A stretch of DNA of 64,000 nucleotides from G942493375 sp942493375 (GTDB lineage: Bacteria; Armatimonadota; UBA5829): positions 4,650,001 to 4,714,000 of the forward strand of contig OW818698.1 of NCBI GenBank assembly GCA_942493375.1, read 5' to 3'. How positions within the stretch are numbered: position 1 is the first letter of the stretch; each line of letters starts with the position of its first letter. Position numbers and translations under genes: made by a program. A model generated the notes under the pieces. The model did not search any database. It worked only from the letters and a program-made list of their open reading frames with translations, and was not told where the DNA came from. Below are positions 61,396-64,000 of the stretch, one piece after another.

Positions 61396-61412
61396 GCAGG
61401 CTTCCAGCCTGC
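61396..61412. repeat. Short hairpin GCAGGC-TTCCA-GCCTGC
   Basis: A perfect six-base-pair stem with a five-base loop lies in the 250-base space between divergently placed minus-strand genes. It has the same X-CC(A)-X' design as the hairpins at 24532-24586. Confidence 0.55.
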
Positions 61413-61573
61413 TGTCTGATACGCGAGGAGCCGAGAGCTGTCTAGATATCGATCCACAAAGCATGTAAAAAACAGAGCTATCCCTTCTTAGCGCCTTTGC
61501 GAGAGGATTAAAAAAGGTCCCGTATCACTCAATCTAAACCCGAAGCTATAAAGAGCGATTTGTTGAGGAGCAT

Positions 61574-62838
61574 TCACTTTGCATCGCGAACGCACCTCAC
61601 GAAATTGTATATCCGTATGACATCCCCCTGGGGACCGCGTCCATACGGGAAATACCTCGGGTCACCTGCCTTGGGATCACTTCTTTGTGCCCCAGCACCA
61701 TGAACATCCATTAACTGATAGGTACCAGTCTGCGGATTACCCATCCAGCCAGTCGCACGACCGAATGCAATATAAATAGCAGCACTGCCCTGCATTTCGG
61801 GAGGACCATCGAGATGTGTAGTGCTGGTCCAGAAGAATGGATACTCGCCATCGCTCAGTTTGGTTATAATGAATATTGGTGAAATCGCCGCTGACTTTGT
61901 CACTGCCGGTGCACGGGTATAATCAACAATACTCTGAAGTTCCTTAGCATTAGGAAGTCGCCAATCGTTATAACCAAGGTATTTCTTGCCATTGAGTTTC
62001 TGCACCCATGCCAGAGCAGTTTCCCAGTTCATTCCCTGTCCGCTGTCTGCTTTTGACCACATCAGTCCAGTTGCTTTGTCCGTGATCGTACACCGTTGCC
62101 GTTGTCGTGAAAATCGTTCTTGCCGTAGGACGAATTCCCGCGGACATAACGGGCATACAATGTTCCAGCCCGACCATTCGGGAAGGCCTTCGGATATCCC
62201 TTAATGCGACCATCAGCGAAGTTGACCCCAAAGACAGTGGGATTATTGCCCATTGTTCTTCCGATATACTCAGTGCTTGACCAGTCCTGGCAGTCAATTG
62301 GCCGTTCACCAAGTTGTGTATTGCCATAGACAAATTCGAAATGCCTGGAATCCAGATACGGGAGCGAGTTCCCCTCCGGATGGAAACCGCCATTGAAGTT
62401 AATCAGTGAGTAGAGTTCCTTGATCGTAGGCATACGCCAGTCTGTATAACCGCCAACCCGGCAGGCCTTTGCACCAGCCATCGCAGCATCCCAGGTCATC
62501 TTCGAACCGCGCGTCTGCACCCACATCAGCCCTGTATTATTATCACTGACAGTGCCATCATCATTGTTTTTATAACTTGGCACTAGACCCGGATGCTGAG
62601 CGTCCTGCCCATAAAACGGTTCCCCGGATTTAGGAGGCTGGAGCTCATTCCAGTTGCTATAACACCTCGTCTGACCAGTGCCAACAATCCTGTAAGTCTG
62701 CGAACTAGAAAGCTTAGAATCTGGTTCACTCACTTGCAGAGTCCCAACCGGTTTATCAGATGTCTGTGACTTTGAACATCCTGCAAACAGGACAATGGTA
62801 GCTATTGCCGAAACTGTAATCAGACTGATAGTGCGCAT
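61574..62838 (-). pseudogene. DUF1566 (Lcl-like) lipoprotein broken by one frameshift
   Basis: Two frames form one protein. The first part (from 62838) has a lipoprotein signal, IATIVLFAGCSK, and one DUF1566 repeat (NNTGLMWVQTRG, YTDWRMPTIKELYSL). The second part, in another frame to 61574, continues with DKATGLMWSK, YNDWRLPNAKELQS and FVRCVRDAK. The join falls near 62085-62095, where the sequence GGTGTACGATCACGG is one base short of an expected N-G-V-T-I-T-D-K reading. No slippery sequence is apparent, so this is either an inactivating mutation or a sequence error. DUF1566 proteins are surface or periplasmic proteins of unknown role. The broken reading is certain from the sequence; its cause is not. 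Confidence 0.85.
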
Positions 62839-63081
62839 AACTTGCCTCCAAATATTACTTGGCGTCTATCGCTATTTTGGTAAAGGTTGCTTGCTATTGT
62901 CTATTTAGACTCAACCCTTTGGATAGTAGTTTCCAGTTTTCAATCGCAATACAATCACACTTCAATCCTTTGAGAATTGCAGCAGTATATTTACTCTTGG
63001 ACCATAATCTCGCCTGTTTGCCTTGCCTAATCGGCGGTGCTAGAATAAGGGCAGATATAGCTAGGAAAGGGTACAGGATTA

Positions 63082-63768
63082 ATGGCAGACCGCATACTCG
63101 TTGTTGATGATGACAACGATCTAATAGAAGGCCTTAGATGGTATCTGGAAGCGGAAGGTTTCGATATCATTGCTACCAATGACGGAGAGTCAGCAATTAA
63201 GATCTTCAGGGAACAGAAACCAGTCCTGGTTGTCCTGGATATAATGATGCCTGGAATGGATGGTCTGAATGTCTGCAAAACAATAACCGCTGAATCCAAC
63301 GCGATGGTAATGATGCTATCTGCTAAAAACCTGGAGATAGATAAAGTTCGGGCGCTTCAACTTGGTGCTGATGACTATGTGACCAAACCATTTCACGCGA
63401 TGGAATTCGTAGCCAGAGTAAAAGCGCTTATCAGGCGCAAGACCAAAGGCCAGTCTGCTGTCCCATCTTACAAGTGGAAAAATCTTGAGGTGTTCGTCGA
63501 CGAACATCGTGTCGTAGTTGGAGATACCAACGTAGAGCTGACAGCCATGCAGTTTGACTTACTCGCTGCACTTATGGGGCGTTCGCAGGTTGTATTTACC
63601 CGGGAGCAGTTGGTTGAAGTTGTTTGGGGTGGGGAGTTTTATGGTGAACTCCGCCTTGTGGATAACCTGATCTATCGGATGCGCGAACGTTTAGCAGCTG
63701 CCGGTTGCACCGATCTTCCGATTGTCGCGATCAGAGGAGTTGGCTATGTTTATCGTCCCGAAGGATAG
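63082..63768 (+). CDS. OmpR/PhoB-type response regulator
   Basis: The receiver domain has VVDDDND, phospho-acceptor Asp53 (VVLDIMMP), Ser in MLSAK and Lys in VTKPFH. It is joined to a winged-helix DNA-binding domain (about 130-228) with LTAMQFDLLAALM, FTREQLVEVVWG and VDNLIYRMRERL ending in IRGVGYVYRPEG. The length, 228 residues, is standard. It will control promoters when phosphorylated by the kinase encoded next, whose start lies inside this gene. A short AGG lies before the ATG. Target genes cannot be read from the window. Confidence 0.97.
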   Translation: MADRILVVDDDNDLIEGLRWYLEAEGFDIIATNDGESAIKIFREQKPVLVVLDIMMPGMDGLNVCKTITAESNAMVMMLSAKNLEIDKVRALQLGADDYVTKPFHAMEFVARVKALIRRKTKGQSAVPSYKWKNLEVFVDEHRVVVGDTNVELTAMQFDLLAALMGRSQVVFTREQLVEVVWGGEFYGELRLVDNLIYRMRERLAAAGCTDLPIVAIRGVGYVYRPEG

Positions 63769-64000
63769 CGTTAGATTCCAGGTAGGGCTTGCAGTTCTGG
63801 TCACAATTACCCTGAGCTGGGTAATAAGCACAGGGCTGGCTAACTACATGAACTATTTGAATATCAAATCAATGCGCCAGACAATGCTGGAGCAACCCGG
63901 AATCTATCCGCAGCCAATCCCGGAACCGAAATTTAATATGACGGATTTCCTGTTGGGCCGCCCACCGAGACAACCCGAACCACCACGCCCATTTCCTATG
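63746..64000 (+). CDS. Membrane sensor, probably histidine kinase, 3' end outside window
   Basis: ATG 63746 lies 23 bases before the regulator's stop, in another frame, with AGAGGAG six bases upstream inside the regulator gene, so the two are translationally coupled. The 85 residues visible comprise a short start (FIVPKDSVRFQ), one membrane helix (VGLAVLVTITLSWVISTGLA) and the beginning of an extracytoplasmic loop rich in Pro (GRPPRQPEPPRP). The kinase domains would lie beyond base 64000; kinase identity is inferred from position next to an OmpR-type regulator. Confidence 0.8.
   Translation, partial: MFIVPKDSVRFQVGLAVLVTITLSWVISTGLANYMNYLNIKSMRQTMLEQPGIYPQPIPEPKFNMTDFLLGRPPRQPEPPRPFPM

Noticed and set aside
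62040..62120. Programmed frameshift in the DUF1566 gene
   Set aside because: No slippery heptamer, stimulatory hairpin or upstream Shine-Dalgarno-like sequence is apparent at the join, so mutation or sequencing error is simpler.
1..64000. tRNA, rRNA, tmRNA or prophage genes
   Set aside because: No cloverleaf or rRNA-like text and no integrase, terminase or capsid motifs were recognised on either strand by eye; a covariance-model scan would be needed to be sure about small RNAs.

Overview
The window looks like a chromosomal segment of a free-living, envelope-elaborating heterotroph with mid-range GC. It has no phage or insertion-sequence genes, no rRNA and no recognisable tRNA. Large type IV prepilins beside a propeller-rich secreted giant, many exported glycoside hydrolases, PAS-rich sensors, a GxxExxY gene set in palindromic repeats and frequent small interspersed repeats together suggest Armatimonadota or a neighbouring PVC-like lineage. 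That is an inference from gene style, not a marker-based assignment.

Layout. 1-13.2 kb: a type IV pilus or type II secretion block, with a prepilin peptidase (5' end outside the window), four prepilin-like proteins and a 1475-residue exported propeller protein that may act like PilY1. 13.4-16.1 kb: a tight four-gene operon of a degenerate ABC ATPase, a three-helix membrane protein, a PHP phosphoesterase and an SGNH-like protein lacking the usual histidine. 16.2-16.4 kb: a c-di-GMP-I riboswitch followed by an intrinsic terminator, then two palindromic repeats and a REC-histidine kinase. 18.3-24.5 kb: small metabolic and housekeeping genes (DUF2795, pirin, zinc ribbon, sugar isomerase-like, secreted GH5, Gfo/Idh/MocA, exported PEBP).

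24.7-29.1 kb holds the most unusual locus: a radical SAM/SPASM enzyme, two GPP34-fold paralogues with glycine-rich tails (one rich in His and Cys), and an RCK-pore-RCK potassium channel. The last three genes are joined by one-base stop/start overlaps. 29.1-33.5 kb: a GxxExxY nuclease-fold gene surrounded by related palindromic elements, then a secreted glycosidase-like protein. 33.6-35.9 kb: a membrane Ser/Thr kinase and a GNAT acetyltransferase.

36.2-51.3 kb is a signalling island on one strand: a periplasmic-sensor histidine kinase, an Rcp1-type response regulator, a REC-PAS-PP2C phosphatase, a 2558-residue multi-PAS protein with a GAF and a PocR domain ending in an RsbW-type ATPase, and a membrane paralogue with the same PAS-ATPase end. 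This resembles a partner-switching pathway, but its STAS antagonist is not in the window. 51.5-61.3 kb: exported GH36 and GH2 enzymes, a nucleotidyltransferase-fold protein without its usual partner, and a sialidase-like protein. 61.5-64 kb: a frameshifted DUF1566 lipoprotein and the start of an OmpR-type two-component operon.

Three dispersed repeat families occupy the intergenic spaces: a CCGC...GCGGG palindrome, a GTCATTCTGAAC-type inverted repeat, and the palindromes around the GxxExxY gene. Several of them start at, or supply, stop codons.
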